From: Sediminicola sp040566555 | GTDB taxonomy: Bacteria; Bacteroidota; Bacteroidia; Flavobacteriales; Flavobacteriaceae | Reading direction: 5' to 3' | Length of the DNA stretch: 64,000 nt | NCBI RefSeq assembly: GCF_040566555.1 | Contig: NZ_JBEWYP010000002.1 | Location: forward strand, 310,001 to 374,000 | Shown: piece after piece, positions 1 to 8,004 of the stretch | Numbering within the stretch: position 1 is the stretch's first letter | Layout of the letters: the number at the start of each line of letters is the position of its first letter | The notes under the pieces: model-generated | What the model was told of the DNA's origin: nothing | The model's database searches: none | Seen by the model: the letters and a program-made list of their open reading frames with translations, nothing else | Made by a program: the position numbers and the translations under genes

Positions 1-173
1 ACTTTTTGGAATACACCGCTAAATTCTCCCAGTACATGGGATGGATAAAACGTTTCCTTAGATTTTTTAAGATTGTATTTCAAAGATTCCCTGCTGATAT
101 TCTTTTGTAACTTTAAGATTTTCAATCGGTCGTCTATCTCCTGAAAGGAGCTGTATTTCTTGTCGGCGGTCAT
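1..173 (-). CDS. Partial small protein (DUF6327-like), N-terminal part
   Basis: The first 57 codons of a minus-strand gene run off the left edge of the window, beginning MTADKKYSSFQEIDDRLK. The visible part is hydrophilic, rich in Lys and Glu, and has no signal peptide or membrane segment. Its ATG overlaps the TGA of the holin-like gene by four bases (ATGA), so the two are translationally coupled and lie in one operon with the YtxH gene. Small proteins of this type (DUF6327 as I remember the family) commonly follow YtxH and holin-like genes in Flavobacteriaceae. The family name is from memory and the function is unknown. Confidence 0.6.
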   Translation of the reverse strand, partial: MTADKKYSSFQEIDDRLKILKLQKNISRESLKYNLKKSKETFYPSHVLGEFSGVFQK

Positions 174-520
174 ATATCATCGAAATAAAATTCAGAAAAC
201 TTCTCCAATAGCGGCTTATTTAACTTATCCTTAAATATATACACCACTATACCTATCAGTATATAGAACAAGCCTACACACAAAAACCCATAAAAGGTAT
301 TGTCCAAAGCTTGGCCAATTCCGAATCCCGCTGCAAAAGACAGAATGGAAAGTGCCAAAAGGGCAATGGAGCCCAATAATAGCATTTTTATCAGGGAGGT
401 AACACCTCTCATTAAGACCTTAAAGGTCTTAAGTTGGTAATATTCCCTACTGTGTTCTACAAAGGCCCGGACGTTTGTGTCCGCTTCGGAAAGATTTTCT
501 TTTAATTCTTCAAAAGCCAT
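170..520 (-). CDS. Phage-holin-family (YqjE/DUF1469-like) membrane protein
   Basis: This 116-residue protein has a hydrophilic N-terminal helix (about residues 1-40) and two close membrane segments (about 43-70 and 74-96), then a short charged C-terminus. That is the usual layout of the Phage_holin_3_6 / YqjE group of inner-membrane proteins. These are not true phage holins in most genomes; they sit beside YtxH-like genes and are often linked to envelope or osmotic stress. Here the neighbours are YtxH upstream and a coupled small gene downstream, which fits that cluster. The exact role is not known. Confidence 0.7.
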   Translation of the reverse strand: MAFEELKENLSEADTNVRAFVEHSREYYQLKTFKVLMRGVTSLIKMLLLGSIALLALSILSFAAGFGIGQALDNTFYGFLCVGLFYILIGIVVYIFKDKLNKPLLEKFSEFYFDDI

Positions 521-526
521 AGGCGC

Positions 527-856
527 TTATTTCTGAAGTTGGGCATTTTTCTGCCTTAACTCTTCCAATTTCTTTTCTAAAGTTACGATAATATCATCGG
601 CCTTATAGCTCATGCTCGAAATGGTTTTCTCCAATCGTTTTTCAAAGTCTACTTTTTTGGCATCTGCAGTTTTGGATAACTCCGCAGAAAGATGGGAAAT
701 ACGATCGGTCACATCCTGTGTGGTATCCATCGCTTTTTTCTTGATTTTCTTTCTCGTTTTCTCGCCCTTGTCCGGTGCGTAAAGTATTCCTACACCAATT
801 CCAATGGCCGCGCCTGTTAGTAGGGCTAAGAATGTAGTTCCTGTATTGTCTGACAT
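527..856 (-). CDS. YtxH domain protein
   Basis: A 109-residue protein starting MSDNTGTTFLALLTGAA. It has one N-terminal glycine-rich membrane segment (about residues 7-25), the YtxH-type motif YAPDKGEKTRKK just after it, and a long charged coiled-coil-like helix to the end. An in-frame extension upstream to 907 exists, but the family always begins just before the hydrophobic segment, so I chose the ATG at 856. It is the first gene of a three-gene minus-strand operon with the holin-like protein. YtxH proteins are membrane-anchored, often stress-induced, and lack a known biochemical activity. Confidence 0.8.
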   Translation of the reverse strand: MSDNTGTTFLALLTGAAIGIGVGILYAPDKGEKTRKKIKKKAMDTTQDVTDRISHLSAELSKTADAKKVDFEKRLEKTISSMSYKADDIIVTLEKKLEELRQKNAQLQK

Positions 857-1121
857 ATATTTAAATTTAAAGATTAATATTCTATTTAAGTAAAAAGGTA
901 AAATCAAAATTTTCTACACCAATTGAAAAAGTGGTGGAATCGAAATTTAACGATAAATTGGGTTCAGCAATTTTGAGTAGACCTTGTGAGGGATAAAATT
1001 AAGGAGCTCTCTACGGGATCTTTGATGCCATCCGTTAAACTTTTGACTGTATTCTAAAGATACGAATTTTAACGATATTACGGCGCTAATTTTATCAGAG
1101 CCGATATTCACGACACAAAAA
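857..1121. other. Intergenic region upstream of the ytxH-like operon
   Basis: There is no convincing coding sequence on either strand between the YtxH start and the glnS terminator. It must hold the promoter of the minus-strand YtxH operon, but I see no clean TAnnTTTG box there. Confidence 0.5.
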
Positions 1122-1146
1122 ATAAAAAAGCCCCTGAAAGGGGCTT
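1122..1146 (-). terminator. Rho-independent terminator of glnS
   Basis: A 7-bp perfect stem (AAGCCCC at 1128-1134 with GGGGCTT at 1140-1146) and a 5-nt loop are followed on the minus strand by a run of T. It lies about 65 nt past the glnS stop. Confidence 0.85.
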
Positions 1147-1210
1147 AAATTAAGTGGTTTTCAATAGAAAATAACCATTGGTATGATAACAGTGATAGCT
1201 ATTGACTATT

Positions 1211-2896
1211 TTATTCTTTTTCTTGGATTTTACCCCAGGTATCCCTCAAACCAACCGTACGATTGAAAATTAGTTTTTCTGGGGTAGCGTCTTTTTCGAT
1301 GTTAAAATATCCCAAACGTTGGAATTGAAAAATATCGCCAACCTGCGCTTCCTTTAAACTAGGCTCAACATACCCAGTGATAATTTCCAAGGAATTTGGA
1401 TTTACGAAATCCATAAAATCCTGGTCCTTATGAGAATCTGGTGTCGCGTCGTTGAATAAACGGTCATACAATCTCACTTCAGCAGGAATAGCATGAGCGA
1501 CAGAGACCCAGTGTAGCGTCCCCTTTACCTTTCTAAGGCTTTCTTCCGTGCCACTACCACTCTTACTTTTCGGATCATAGGTACACTGTATTTCGGTAAT
1601 ATTCCCTTCGGCATCCTTTGTGCAGCTCTCAGCTTTTATAATGTAGCCATTTTTGAGTCGCACTTCCCCACCCAATTTCAATCTAAAAAACTTGCGATTG
1701 GCTTCTTCCTTAAAGTCGTCTTGTTCAATATAAAGCTCTCTTGAAAAAGGTACCGAACGGTTTCCTGCGGATTCATCTTCCGGATTGTTTTCAGCCTCAA
1801 GCCATTCTACCTCCCCTTCCGGATAATTGGTAATGACCAATTTAACCGGATCCAAGACGGCCATAACACGGGGTGCTATTTTATTGAGGTGCTCCCTTAC
1901 ACAAAATTCCAATAGGGAAACATCAACTACATTCTCTCTTTTGGCGATACCAATGGTATCTACAAAATTGCGAATGGATTCAGGAGTATAACCCCTTCTT
2001 CTCATCCCGGAAATGGTAGGCATTCTAGGATCGTCCCAGCCAGACACCACGTTTTTTTCTACCAATTGTAGCAATTTACGCTTGCTCACAACAGTATGGC
2101 TCAGGTTTCTTCTGGCAAATTCCCTTTGTTTAGGGCGTACCTTATCGGCATCCACCACCTGATTTAGGAACCAATCATAAAGCTCACGGTGCATCGCAAA
2201 CTCCAAGGTACACAGGGAATGCGATACCTGTTCAATATAATCGCTCTCGCCGTGCGTCCAGTCATACATTGGATAAATACACCAATCGGTATCTGTGCGG
2301 TGGTGCGCCTTGTGGAGTATTCTGTAAAGAATAGGATCCCTCATCAACATATTGGAGGAGGACATGTCTATTTTTGCACGTAGCACATGCTGACCTTCTT
2401 GGAAATCCCCATTTTTCATGGCTTCAAAGAGCTCAAGGTTCTCTTTTATTGATCTTTCCCTAAATGGACTATTGCTGCCCGCTTCGGTTGGGGTGCCCTT
2501 TTGCTTGGCAATTTCCTCCGAAGACTGACTGTCCACATAGGCTTTTCCTTCCTTTATGAGCATCACGGCCCAGTCGTATAATTGCTGAAAGTAATCTGAT
2601 GCGTAACATTCGGTATCCCATTCAAAACCAAGCCATTGTACATCTTTTTTTATGGCGTCAACAAACTCCTGTTCTTCCTTGGCCGGATTGGTATCATCGA
2701 ACCTCAGGTTGACGGGTGCACTATAGCGCAATCCCAGTCCGAAGTTCAAACAAATTGAGCTGGCGTGCCCGATATGCAGATAGCCATTTGGCTCCGGTGG
2801 AAATCGGAATCGAAGTTTTTCTTTAGGAAAGCCATTGGCTAAATCCTCATCAATAATGTGCTCTATAAAATTTAGAGACCTAGATGTTTCGCTCAT
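1211..2896 (-). CDS. glnS: Glutaminyl-tRNA synthetase
   Basis: A 561-residue class I aminoacyl-tRNA synthetase that charges tRNA-Gln with glutamine in the cytoplasm. The HIGH signature is visible as PPEPNGYLHIGHA at residues 33-45, and the KMSKS-equivalent is VVSKRKL near residue 270. The catalytic core is followed by the beta-barrel anticodon-binding half, with typical strings such as VDVSLLEFCVREHLN. The length matches the bacterial enzyme (about 550). A TACATTTG box lies about 20 nt upstream of the ATG on the minus strand, and a strong terminator lies downstream, so it is a single-gene unit. GlnRS is known in Bacteroidota as well as in Gammaproteobacteria, so its presence is not unusual. 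Confidence 0.97.
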   Translation of the reverse strand: MSETSRSLNFIEHIIDEDLANGFPKEKLRFRFPPEPNGYLHIGHASSICLNFGLGLRYSAPVNLRFDDTNPAKEEQEFVDAIKKDVQWLGFEWDTECYASDYFQQLYDWAVMLIKEGKAYVDSQSSEEIAKQKGTPTEAGSNSPFRERSIKENLELFEAMKNGDFQEGQHVLRAKIDMSSSNMLMRDPILYRILHKAHHRTDTDWCIYPMYDWTHGESDYIEQVSHSLCTLEFAMHRELYDWFLNQVVDADKVRPKQREFARRNLSHTVVSKRKLLQLVEKNVVSGWDDPRMPTISGMRRRGYTPESIRNFVDTIGIAKRENVVDVSLLEFCVREHLNKIAPRVMAVLDPVKLVITNYPEGEVEWLEAENNPEDESAGNRSVPFSRELYIEQDDFKEEANRKFFRLKLGGEVRLKNGYIIKAESCTKDAEGNITEIQCTYDPKSKSGSGTEESLRKVKGTLHWVSVAHAIPAEVRLYDRLFNDATPDSHKDQDFMDFVNPNSLEIITGYVEPSLKEAQVGDIFQFQRLGYFNIEKDATPEKLIFNRTVGLRDTWGKIQEKE

Positions 2897-2914
2897 GAAT
2901 CTGTATTAAGAGCA

Positions 2915-2922
2915 CAAATGTA
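2915..2922 (-). promoter_or_regulatory. -7 box of glnS
   Basis: The minus strand reads TACATTTG, an exact match to the Bacteroidota TAnnTTTG -7 element, about 20 nt upstream of the glnS ATG. No clear TTG -33 element is visible. Confidence 0.55.
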
Positions 2923-2975
2923 GCAAAATTGCGGTGATCCTATAGTAGAAAAGGAGATGACCATGTAATAAAAGG

Positions 2976-3043
2976 GTTTCACAACAGAATTAATCCCTAA
3001 GACAACATTAAATTCTTGGGGCTATAATTAAATATAATATTTG
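2976..3043 (+). promoter_or_regulatory. sprC operon promoter with paired ACAACA sites
   Basis: ACAACA occurs at 2981-2986 and again at 3002-3007, 21 nt apart start to start. The second copy is followed after 28 nt by AATATTTG (3036-3043), a near match to the TAnnTTTG -7 box. The same layout with identical spacing stands before sprB, before the 1,727-residue adhesin gene and before the OmpA gene. The ungapped alignment with the sprB region covers about 70 nt and begins GTTTCACAACA in both. The predicted leader to the sprC ATG is about 110 nt. That it acts as a promoter and regulator site is inference. Confidence 0.6.
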
Positions 3044-3157
3044 TTGTTATATAGTATAGAGCTTTAAGGTTATCAAGATTTTATCAACAATTTAAAATCT
3101 TTTCTACATCAATCGAGCAAAGGATTCCCCGTTAGGTTCTATGAATACGCCCAAATT

Positions 3158-5416
3158 ATGAGATCAAAAACAAATAGCAGGCCCTACATTATATTAATTG
3201 CCCTATTATTATTGGGATGGTCACATACCATTGCACAGACACTCAACAAACCTATTCCAGCCGACAACCCCAATATTGCAGGGAATAGTCCATGGACCGC
3301 GGTTTGTGCTTCGGCGGATTTTAATGAATACTTTGTAAAGTTTACGTGGAACACCCCATTGGTTAATAGCGATAACTCATTTATATTGGAACTGTCAGAT
3401 GCGAACGGAAGTTTTGCTACGCCTACCCAATTGGCTTCGGATAATACCAAGAACACAAATTTTAACTTCGATTTTAAGTTTGCTCTTCCTACCACTGCAA
3501 GAGGGGAAGGATATAAAATGCGCGTTAGAAGTACCAGTCCGGCAAAAACAAGTCCGGCTTCGGATGCTTTTTCCATGTATTATATTGATTTTAAATCATC
3601 CTTATTGATCAGTCCAAACGGTAATGGTAACATTCCTCCAGGAGGAAGAATTGAGCTTTGCGATGGGAATAGTGCAACCTTGGCAGTTCATAATGTTGCC
3701 AATGCAGAAACCTATCGGTATAATTGGTATAGGAGTGGAACACCACTTGCAGAGAAAAGTAATTCCATAACCATTTCCCAAGCGGGGATATATATGGTAG
3801 AAGTGGATTACGGTTCCATATGTTCCGGTTCGGCCAATACCTTATCCAATGATATAGAAATATCCACTGGTGCCAGTTTGGGGATTGCGATTAACGATCC
3901 ATCCAAAACTGCTTTATGCAGTGGTGAGGCAGAAACGTTGGAAGCAAATATCATGGGTCAGGGTCTGACCTATACCTGGTTTAAAAATGGAGAAGCCATT
4001 ACAGGACCTGTTGTTGATGCACACACCTACATTGTGGATGCATCTGTTCCTGGATTTGAAGGTGATTATGCCGTTGAAATTGATGGGGACGGTACTTGTT
4101 TGGAGCGTTCTGCTGCCGTGACCATTACCAATGCGGGCGATTTTACCGTAACCAGAGGCAATGAACCTAATATTGTTTTATTGCCAAGTCAGACAAAAAC
4201 ACTTTCTGTGTCCACCTCTGCCTCTTCTCCAGTGTACCAATGGTATAAGGATGGGGCAATCGTGCCAGGGGAAACAACGAGTACTTTAAATATAGACCAA
4301 CCGGGTGTTTATTTTGCCAGGGTTTCACAAAGTGGTGGCGCTTGTACCGCTACGGCGATAGATTCTGAATCCACAACAGCAGTGGTGCCAGCTTCTTTTG
4401 AAATTTCTGTTGCCTATGCAACCGAATATGAGGATTGTAGTAATACTAGTATTGTATTGGAAATTGATGCTATCAATGCGCTGGATGACCAAGGAGCCAA
4501 GACCGATGTTACCGCTGATCTGATAGGTAATTTCACCTACCAGTGGAAAAAGGATGGTGTAGCTGTTAATGGCGCTACTGCCAGATCAATCAGTTTAACC
4601 GATATCTCCGAAAATGGAGGGTATGAATTGGATGCTGTTTTAGAAAGCTACAGCCCTACCTCCAATAGCTTAAATGTTTTGCTTTTAGTGAACGAGGACC
4701 TGAACATTACTGCCAGTAGTTTGGTAAGTTGTAATGATTCCGAATCCATTACCATAAGTACGACTACAGATTTATCATCTGCCACCTTTGATTGGATCAA
4801 GGATGGCGTTGATCTAAACATAGCAACGGAAACATTGAATGTTTCGGAAACAGGAAAATACCAATTGGTAGTATATAGAAATGGATGTCCTTTACCTTCT
4901 AATGAAGTATCCATTGCCCCATTGGACGATTCACTGATCACCTTGGATTCCCCTGAGACGGTTGTATTTCCGACGGGAGGATCAAAGACCGTAACAGCAA
5001 GTGGAGGAACGGCCTACCAATGGTTGGATATGAACAACGCACTCTTGAGTGATTCCCCTTCTGTGACGTTTACCGAAGAAGGAAGCTATTTACTGGTGGC
5101 CAATATTGAGAACTGTGAAATAACCAAACAAATAACCGTTGCGTTGCAAGACACCTTCAAGGTGCCCAATGTAATAACAGTCAATGGTGATGGGATCAAT
5201 GATCAATGGATCATCCCCAATACCTATTCAAGGAATAAGGATATTAATGTATTGATCTATAATTCCAAAGGAGAGGTCATATTAAATGTAGTTGATTATC
5301 AGAACAACTGGCCAGAATCCACAATGGCCTTTTCGAAACAGAACATGGTTTTTTATTATAAAATAAAGAACAGTAAGGAAGTATTAAAACAAGGTACCAT
5401 AACAATCATACGTTAA
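3158..5416 (+). CDS. sprC: SprC-like T9SS type B surface protein
   Basis: This 752-residue secreted protein has an N-terminal signal peptide (about residues 1-27, ending HTIAQ) and a series of immunoglobulin-like beta domains marked by YxWY/YQWxKDG strings, for example YQWYKDGAIV and YQWKKDGVAV. A C-terminal gliding-motility-associated sorting domain follows from about residue 669 (VPNVITVNGDGIND). That last domain is the type B T9SS signal, which directs export across the outer membrane. It is the first gene of a sprC-sprD-sprB-sprF order identical to the Flavobacterium johnsoniae gliding operon, which is the main reason for the name. The gap to sprD is only 5 nt. In F. johnsoniae, loss of sprC and sprD weakens spreading; the exact job of SprC is unknown. 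Confidence 0.8.
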   Translation: MRSKTNSRPYIILIALLLLGWSHTIAQTLNKPIPADNPNIAGNSPWTAVCASADFNEYFVKFTWNTPLVNSDNSFILELSDANGSFATPTQLASDNTKNTNFNFDFKFALPTTARGEGYKMRVRSTSPAKTSPASDAFSMYYIDFKSSLLISPNGNGNIPPGGRIELCDGNSATLAVHNVANAETYRYNWYRSGTPLAEKSNSITISQAGIYMVEVDYGSICSGSANTLSNDIEISTGASLGIAINDPSKTALCSGEAETLEANIMGQGLTYTWFKNGEAITGPVVDAHTYIVDASVPGFEGDYAVEIDGDGTCLERSAAVTITNAGDFTVTRGNEPNIVLLPSQTKTLSVSTSASSPVYQWYKDGAIVPGETTSTLNIDQPGVYFARVSQSGGACTATAIDSESTTAVVPASFEISVAYATEYEDCSNTSIVLEIDAINALDDQGAKTDVTADLIGNFTYQWKKDGVAVNGATARSISLTDISENGGYELDAVLESYSPTSNSLNVLLLVNEDLNITASSLVSCNDSESITISTTTDLSSATFDWIKDGVDLNIATETLNVSETGKYQLVVYRNGCPLPSNEVSIAPLDDSLITLDSPETVVFPTGGSKTVTASGGTAYQWLDMNNALLSDSPSVTFTEEGSYLLVANIENCEITKQITVALQDTFKVPNVITVNGDGINDQWIIPNTYSRNKDINVLIYNSKGEVILNVVDYQNNWPESTMAFSKQNMVFYYKIKNSKEVLKQGTITIIR

Positions 5417-5421
5417 CTAAG

Positions 5422-7527
5422 ATGCTTAAGCAACCCATACTATATATGCTATTGTTCATCATGGTTCTGACCAAGGTCGGAGCGCAGGAGGAGAATCCTT
5501 TTGTGGCCTATGATGTGCCGGCACAGAACTTATTGAAGTTTAATAGATTCCTTATCAACCCTACCTTTTCAACGGTTAGGGAAGATAAATCCTATGTTAA
5601 TCTTTTACACAGAAACCAATCAGTATCTTTTGATGATAACAATCAAACCTACTTTTTAAGTTACAGTGGACGAATAGATGATAGATCGGGATTGGGTCTA
5701 AGCCTTTATACCCAAAGGGAAGGTATTATTAGCAACTATGGGATTTTAGCGAATTACGCCTATGGCATAAAATTAAGTGATAAAAGCAACTTTACCTTTG
5801 GGGCCAATGTATCTTATTACAATAGTGGCTTTGATCAGAATAGGGCAAATCCAATTGAGGAAGATCCATTATTGAATGGTTTTCAGGATAGCTCTCTTCT
5901 GTCTGTACAACCTGGATTTAACATCTCCTATGGCCAATTTGATTTTGGTCTGTTTGCGGAAAACCTGTTCGATTACAATATGAAAAGCAGTCAGTCTGTA
6001 ACCCAGTTCAACGAAAAAACATTTTCTGGACACCTTCAATATACCCATCAGTTTAAAAATGAAACGGGTATTATGGAAGCCGGTCGTTTAATGCCTATGG
6101 CCAGAGTGCGGAAGGTAGGCGAAAATGAGGTAGTATTGGGCGGGAGCCTTATTTTGGACCTTCCCAAATTAGGATGGTTGCAAGCTGGGTATGACGATTT
6201 CTACGGTGCTGCAGCTGGGATAGGGTTTAATTTGAACAAACGCCTGTCCTTGGGTTATACCATGGAAAAGGGGCTATCCAATAATTTTGACAATTTTGGG
6301 GTGACCCATGAGATCTCCTTTGCCTATTCCTTTACGCCGAACCTTACAGAGGACAGGGTAATGTTGGAAGACCAAGAAGATGAGTTGGCCAATTTGGAAG
6401 AGGAAATCAACAAGGACGAGGCAGTTACGTCCAAGGACGAAGAAATACAAAAACTTAAATTGGCTTTGGCCGAAAATAACGAAATACTTGCAGAGCTTAT
6501 GTTCCGTCAGGATTCCTTGGAGGAAAATAGAAAGACCGACTTGGAAAAGCGATTTGAGATGGTGATGCGCATGGTCCGTAATGAGACCCAGGGCAAGCGA
6601 CCAGATTTGGAGGAAAAGGCTAAAAAGATGTATTTCTTAAACAATGATAATGCCCTTGCTGGCAATACCAAAAATGGAAACGTTGTTGAAGAACCAACTG
6701 TGAGGAACGATTTTAAAAGGGAAATCACTCCAACCAAAGAAAATGAACCAAAAGGTATTAAACCAAGGGAACAGGTTAGGGATGCAGTGGTTGCTACCAA
6801 AACCAGTGAAGAGGATGAGTTCACCCAGGTGACAAAACAGAACAACATAAAAAGTAGAAAGTTCCGTAACCTCGACGGGGTCAAGGATGGTTACTATGTT
6901 GTGGCCAATGTCTACAAAGGCGAACATTACTTAAATAAATTTGTATCCGATCTCAATACAAAGGGACATGAAGCTGATTACTTTACCAATAACAACAATG
7001 GCCTAAAGTATGTGTATTTAAAGCGTTATGATACCTGGCAGGAGGCCGTTGCGGCCCATAAGTCCAACGTAGATGGCACCTATGCCGGAGACAAATGGAT
7101 CATGAACGTGGATAACACCAAATATACCGATGCGGATAAGGCCTATGTGGACAATGTAACGAAGATCAAGCAACAATCTACCAAGTATGGGGTAGACGTG
7201 CTTCAAAAGAATATTGTAGAAAAGGACAAGGTCGCTTCCAATATGCCCTCAACCCAGAGCTTTAAAATTAATGGGGTAGATAGCGGGTACTATATTATTG
7301 CCAATGTATTCTCCAACCCAAACAATGCCAATCGCTTTGTAAAGATGTTGAATGCCCAAGGCTTAAATGCAAGTTACTTTATCAATCCAAAAAATAATTA
7401 CCGTTATGTGTATCTAAAAAAGCACGGTTCATGGAACAATGCCCTGGTATCCTATTACTCTAAAATTAACCAGTCTTATGAACAGAAGATGTGGATCATG
7501 AAAGTAACCCCTAACCTTATTGCATAA
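5422..7527 (+). CDS. sprD: SprD-like protein: PorP/SprF domain, coiled coil and two SPOR-like modules
   Basis: A 701-residue protein with a signal peptide (about residues 1-22, ending KVGAQ). Residues ~25-310 form a PorP/SprF-family outer-membrane domain (NRFLINPTFS near the start, repeated GLGLSLY-like strands). An acidic coiled-coil stretch follows at ~320-390, then a low-complexity Lys/Glu linker. Two ~85-residue repeats sit at ~481-563 and ~614-697, each with GYY(V/I)(V/I)ANV near the front, YVYLK in the middle and WIMxV at the end. The repeats resemble SPOR-type modules and match one copy in the OmpA gene at 33,906. It is translated 5 nt after sprC. Its place in the operon suggests help in exporting or anchoring SprC or SprB; that is inference. 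Confidence 0.8.
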   Translation: MLKQPILYMLLFIMVLTKVGAQEENPFVAYDVPAQNLLKFNRFLINPTFSTVREDKSYVNLLHRNQSVSFDDNNQTYFLSYSGRIDDRSGLGLSLYTQREGIISNYGILANYAYGIKLSDKSNFTFGANVSYYNSGFDQNRANPIEEDPLLNGFQDSSLLSVQPGFNISYGQFDFGLFAENLFDYNMKSSQSVTQFNEKTFSGHLQYTHQFKNETGIMEAGRLMPMARVRKVGENEVVLGGSLILDLPKLGWLQAGYDDFYGAAAGIGFNLNKRLSLGYTMEKGLSNNFDNFGVTHEISFAYSFTPNLTEDRVMLEDQEDELANLEEEINKDEAVTSKDEEIQKLKLALAENNEILAELMFRQDSLEENRKTDLEKRFEMVMRMVRNETQGKRPDLEEKAKKMYFLNNDNALAGNTKNGNVVEEPTVRNDFKREITPTKENEPKGIKPREQVRDAVVATKTSEEDEFTQVTKQNNIKSRKFRNLDGVKDGYYVVANVYKGEHYLNKFVSDLNTKGHEADYFTNNNNGLKYVYLKRYDTWQEAVAAHKSNVDGTYAGDKWIMNVDNTKYTDADKAYVDNVTKIKQQSTKYGVDVLQKNIVEKDKVASNMPSTQSFKINGVDSGYYIIANVFSNPNNANRFVKMLNAQGLNASYFINPKNNYRYVYLKKHGSWNNALVSYYSKINQSYEQKMWIMKVTPNLIA

Positions 7528-7868
7528 AAATGAAATTATAATGAACATGAAAAGAAGGAATACTTCTATTCAGAATTAAAAATTTGAAAAAAAATAACAA
7601 TAACCTGCATTGATTTTAAACCTCAAAATTTCATTTTTTCTATAGAGCCCAATATTATAAAAACACATTTCAGTGGTCATAAATATACTAGGACCTCTCC
7701 TATAATTTATCAAATAGGGAATATGAGTTTAGCTTTTATCTTGTTATAATTACAATCTGGCGGTTGCTAATTAAGGGCCTTTACATTCACCGATAATTAG
7801 TGTAATCCGTCGAAATCACCCTTTTTGTCCCTCTTAGAGAAAAAGAGCTCACACCATACGTAAAATGC
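7528..7868. other. Non-coding region between sprD and the sprB promoter
   Basis: No plausible gene is seen on either strand. The region is AT-rich, has no clear terminator after sprD, and leads into the sprB promoter-like element at 7,869. sprB may therefore be read both from the sprC promoter and from its own. Confidence 0.5.
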
Positions 7869-7936
7869 GTTTCACAACATAATTATACGCCCCTACAACA
7901 ATAACTTCATAGCTTCAGTATTAAAGACAATATTTG
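7869..7936 (+). promoter_or_regulatory. sprB promoter with paired ACAACA sites
   Basis: ACAACA copies at 7874-7879 and 7895-7900 are followed 28 nt later by AATATTTG (7929-7936). Spacing, and most bases, match the sprC promoter region without gaps. This gives the giant adhesin gene its own promoter inside the operon. The function is inferred from the four-way conservation of the layout. Confidence 0.6.
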
Positions 7937-8004
7937 TTATTGAATGCTAGGCTTTTGGAAGTCCCCCCACGGTTTTCTCGTTAGAAAATCGACTTTTATC
8001 CAAC

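Noticed and set aside
2991..3022. Hairpin CCCTAAGA/TCTTGGGG in front of sprC
   Set aside because: It has one wobble pair, a long loop and no T run, and it overlaps the conserved promoter layout, so a terminator or riboswitch is not supported.
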